From Cryptomeria japonica (Eukaryota > Streptophyta > Pinopsida > Cupressales > Cupressaceae): 64,000 bases of DNA. The DNA is taken from the NCBI RefSeq assembly GCF_030272615.1, contig NC_081409.1, forward strand, positions 530,942,291 to 531,006,290. Direction: 5' to 3'. A model generated the notes under the pieces. That model worked only from the letters and a program-made list of their open reading frames with translations, was not told where the DNA came from and searched no databases. Shown piece after piece: positions 60,267-64,000 of this stretch (its first letter is position 1; the number at the start of each line of letters is the position of its first letter). The translations under genes were made by a program, and so were the position numbers.

Positions 60267-61655
60267 TGATGAACAACAAATACCCTAAATGGAATTGAGA
60301 GTGGGGGGTGAATCAGTATAGACAAAAATGTTTTCCAACAACTTATCAAGCTAAAACAACACTAACCAGTTGTCTTCATCACTGAACTTAACCATGGCAA
60401 TACCAATTAAACACAGTAAGACTTCAAACAACATAGACTGATAAGTCTGAACACATCAAATACATTTAATACTTGATAACTACTTCTCCCATAAACATAT
60501 GCATGTGGTGTGTCAACAATACCATAGCCGTTAGCTCTGCATGCATAATCACTTAAACAAAGAATACTTAATCATCATATGAAAAATGCACAACTCATGA
60601 CACACATATTTTTCACATGGAAACCCAAATGGGAAAAACCACAATGGGGATGAATACCCACAAGCTTATTTTGAACTCTTTTGAAGCTCGCTCTGTTAGG
60701 ATCCTAGTTCGGTTAAAGACTTTATAATAAGGTTCTGCTAGGGACCGATCCTTTTAAAGATCACCTAGTTGAGGGATGGCTATATACCCTATTAAAGGTT
60801 GAAACCCTGTTAAAGGTTACCTTGCTATAGAATTAAAGAACTCAATAAAATTGAGTCACCTGGTTAGAGGATTTACAGTAATCCTCTTAAAGATACCCGA
60901 AAAAGGGATTTTCCTTCTGTTGAAATGGTTAGAAGACAATAGGTAAAGCTTTGATCTGATAACAACACTATATGCCAAGGTAGATCCTTTTTAGTTCCTC
61001 TACTCTGCAATCACACTCTGCAGTTTTCTCTCACTGGTCTGGCAAGTATCTCATCACTTGGATACATACACAACATTTGCCAACAACTTACAATAACAAA
61101 CATCATCAACCTTATAGACAACAATTAGGTCGGTAGCATAAACCCTAAACCCTAATCATTTTAGGTTTACAATACAAGCAATCCAATCTTGACCATCTAA
61201 ACACTTTGCATAGAGCAATACAATTTCAAACAGATCACAAGACAATCTGCATCATCCATTCTTCACCACACATAGAAATCAGTAACTCGTCACGCTTTCT
61301 TCTCATAGCGCTAAGAAGAATGTTCATTCCTGAGGTAGACATTTAATGCAGTCAATCTTCACATGCAAGATCTCAAGGAAATCCTTCACATGCACAAATC
61401 TGATGTGGCATCATGATCTCATCTTCATCTCTTAGCTAACTCATCACAGAGTAGAGATTGCAAACCAGAAACCCTAGACCTGATACTACCAACTAGTAGT
61501 CACACTCAGTGAAACCCCAATACCGATTCACTACATCTCTTCATACTGGTTCACCAACTTCTTCCAATCTGCATACTGGTTCACTTGCACTTATTGACAT
61601 CAATGAAAACATACAGTATAATTATATCACCATGTTGGTTCATCATATGCCAACA
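60267..61655 (-). repeat. 3' LTR of copia F
   Basis: The right end ATATGCCAACA abuts the polypurine tract and is certain. The left end is uncertain by about 30 bp. It carries the short G run (6 G) and a weak form of the copia LTR core (GGAAACCCAAATGGGAAAAA). It is a family distinct from A/B and D. The other LTR lies outside the window. Confidence 0.7.
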
Positions 61656-61668
61656 ATCTCCCCCTTTG
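61656..61668 (-). other. polypurine tract of copia F
   Basis: On the minus strand CAAAGGGGGAGAT precedes TGTTGGC, as in copia B and element E. Confidence 0.85.
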
Positions 61669-61912
61669 ACATTGATGGCAATACTCAATGTAGCATTGCA
61701 ACTATAAACATCATAGACCAGTGTATTTTGCATCATCATATATCTTCTCCCCATACATCAGATATTTTCTCTCCCTTTGACAACAATGCCAAAGTGGAGG
61801 CACAAGCTTCCATTCTCTACTATGTTGCTCCCCCTTTGGAGTAGCATCCTTCAACACATCAATCCTGAAAGATTTGACACTATAGTACCTAACTGATGTA
61901 GAGCACACAACT
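61669..61912. other. copia F spacer between pol stop and polypurine tract
   Basis: No gene is visible. It contains further CTCCCCCTTTG-type blocks (near 61829), which are secondary purine tracts on the element strand. Confidence 0.5.
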
Positions 61913-64000
61913 CTAGTTGACTTCATGAAGGGGCAGAACCCCTAATTCACCTCTCAAATAGGTAAATATAGTCTTTGGTAAGGGCTTAGTGAATATATCC
62001 GCTAGCTGCTCCATATTGGAAACATGTTCTAGTACAACCTCCTTATTCTGAACCTTCTCTCTTAATATATGATACTTGAGCTCAATGTGCTTAGTTCTAG
62101 CATGCAGTACCAGATTCTTGGAAATATTTATTGCACTAGTATTGTCACAAAATATACTCACTGGTTCAAATATAGGTACTTTGAAACCTTTCAATACATG
62201 TTTCATCTAGATTGTTTGAGTACACTTCATAAATGTTGTCACATATTCTGCTTCAGCTATAGACTGAGAAGTACAACTTTGCTTCTTGCTTACCCATGAG
62301 ACTAGTCTTCCACCAAGAAAGAATGCTCCACCGGTTGTGCTCTTCCATTCATCTACATTACCTCCCCAATTGGCATCGATATATACTTTGATATTAAAGT
62401 CACCATTATACGGATACTACAATCCATAGTCAATTGTTCCTTTCAAATATCTAAAAATCCGCTTGACAGCTACCAAGTGGGATTCTCTTGGACTTTTCTG
62501 AAAATGAGCTACTATGCCCACTGCATGAGCAATATCTGGTCTATTGTGCACCACATAGTGCAGCTTATCAATCATTGACTAGTAATCCTTCTCATTCACC
62601 AACATTGAATCATCTTCCTTAGTCAGTTTATAGCCGATCACCATCGGTGTACCAACTAGTTTGTTCTCCTCCATGCCAAAGGTCTTCAATACCTCTTTGA
62701 CATACTTGGACTGGGTAATAAAGATAACCTCTTTCATTTGCTCAGTGTGTAAACCAATGAAGAACTTTATCTCTCCAATCAAAGACATCTCAAACTCTTT
62801 CTTCATTACATCTACAAAAGATTAACTCATTTTATAATCTCCTCCAAAGATTATGTCATCTACAAGTACTTCACATACCAAAATCTGATCACCTTCAGAT
62901 TTTAGGTAGATGTTCCTATCCTCACTTGATCTCTGAAATCCAGTCTTCATAAGATGAGAGTGTAACCATTCATACCATTCCCTAGGTGCTTGTTTCAATC
63001 CATACATGGCTTTGTGTAATCTACACACCATGTTACTATCTTCTGATAGGAAAAACCCATTTGGTTGCTCAATATAGACTTCCTCTTCTAGGATTCTGTT
63101 CAAGAATGCAAACTTCACGTCCAGATAAACCTTAAATCCCTTGAATTCTACAAATGCAAGTAGCATTTGGACACCTTCCAGTCTAGCCATAGGAGCAAAG
63201 GTTTCTCCATAGTCTTCTCCCTCTTCCTAAGCATATCCTTTGCATACAAGTCTTACCTTGTTCCTCACAACTATGCCTTCTTCATTTAACTTATTCCTAA
63301 AGACCCATTTGGTACCTATGACATTCTTGTATTCTGGTCTCGGTACCAAGGATCATGTTGTATTTTTTTCTATTTGGTCTAGCTCCTCTTCCATTGCCTT
63401 AATCCAGTCTTCATTTGTAAGTGCTTCTCTAGAAGTTTTGGGCTCTAATTCAAAAATCATGAAGGATTTTTCTTTCACCTTTCTTGTGAGTATCCCTGCA
63501 TCTTTATCTCATATGATTTGATTTAGATCATGATGTAGTTTCACATACCTAGGAATGAGTCTAGCTGGTTCTACTAGTTTTTCCTCTTCTTCTTCACTTA
63601 CCTCTTCTTCTTCACCTACTACAGCTTCTACCTGTATCAAAACACTGAGATCTTTACTTGTTTCTTTCTTAACCAGTTCCCAGAAGGCTATACCCAGTTC
63701 ATCTTCCACTTCCTCATTGCAGGTTTCCTCAGGTTCCTCAAAGGATTCATCAACCCTGACATTGATACTCTCAACAATTTTTTGTGTTCTATTGTTGTAG
63801 CACTTGAGAGCTTTTCTCTTAGTGGAATATCCTAGAAATATTCCTTCATCACATTTAGCATCAAACTTGCTCAGATGCTCACCTCTCTTGATGTAACATT
63901 TACTACCAAACACTTTAAAATAACTCATAGTGGGAGTTTTCCTCATCCAATACTCATAAGGGGTTTTAACTCTACCTTTCTTGATGAGTACCCAGTTCAT
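61913..64000 (-). pseudogene. copia F pol, C-terminal part: integrase end, RT, RNase H
   Basis: One frame enters from the right edge and ends at TAG 61913-61915. The integrase C-terminal region has TPTMSYFKVFGSKCYIKRGE and DEGIFLGYSTKRKALKCYNN. RT has FLNRILEEEVYIEQPNGF, YGLKQAPREWYEW and LVDDIIFGG (near 62840). RNase H has YIDANWGG, SIAEAEYVTT, SIFCDNTSAI and QLADIFTKPLP. No frameshift is seen. Stops occur near 63507, 63352, 63229, 62821, 62578, 62418 and 62207; at least three of these look like Trp-to-stop changes. The element is inactive. Gag and the 5' LTR are outside the window. Confidence 0.88.

Overview
The window shows no ordinary host gene, rRNA or tRNA. It is a deeply nested stack of plant LTR retrotransposons. 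AT-rich spacers, Ty1/copia elements primed by initiator-Met tRNA, Ty3/gypsy elements of the Tat type (second, plant-type RNase H domain) and plant mobile domain (PMD) genes point to a land plant with a large repeat-rich genome. A gymnosperm is my guess, but nothing here proves it.

Layout, outermost to innermost. (1) Positions 1-1101 are the primer site and 5' LTR of a minus-strand copia element (A) whose body lies left of the window. (2) 1102-3605 is an unclassified LTR-like repeat (C), present again at 52457-53786. (3) A decayed minus-strand copia (D) has gag and part of pol at about 3690-5510 and its primer site and 5' LTR at 58356-59635. (4) Between these halves sits plus-strand element E (5511-58355), flanked by the near-duplicate 5-mers aagag/atgag. 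E has copia-type LTRs, primer site and polypurine tract and a gag-like ORF with zinc knuckles. Where pol should be it carries an unrecognised ORF of about 1,110 codons (ORF2), present twice. (5) ORF2 copy 1 is interrupted by a minus-strand Tat-type gypsy, G1 (10991-52444). (6) G1 is interrupted twice: by minus-strand copia B (16016-22669), whose flanks carry a 101-bp duplication, and by plus-strand Tat-type gypsy G2 (25504-42897), with a perfect 5-bp duplication cttct. (7) At the right edge, a minus-strand copia (F) has its 3' LTR at about 60267-61655 and pol running off the window.

Both gypsy elements carry a complete-length PMD gene between pol and the 3' LTR, in antisense to gag-pol: 13842-15674 (+) in G1 and 38883-40679 (-) in G2. 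In G2 gag-pol and in both PMD genes the frames are almost free of indels but hold many in-frame stops, nearly all explicable as CAG/CAA/CGA to TAG/TAA/TGA changes, as expected from decay of methylated cytosines.

How the parts may work together: copia A/B type elements would supply enzymes, while E shares their primer site, downstream leader, polypurine tract and LTR terminal motifs, as expected of a parasite mobilised in trans. The Tat elements supply their own enzymes and carry an accessory antisense PMD gene. All copies here look mutationally inactivated. LTR and repeat boundaries, reading frames and alignments were made by eye.
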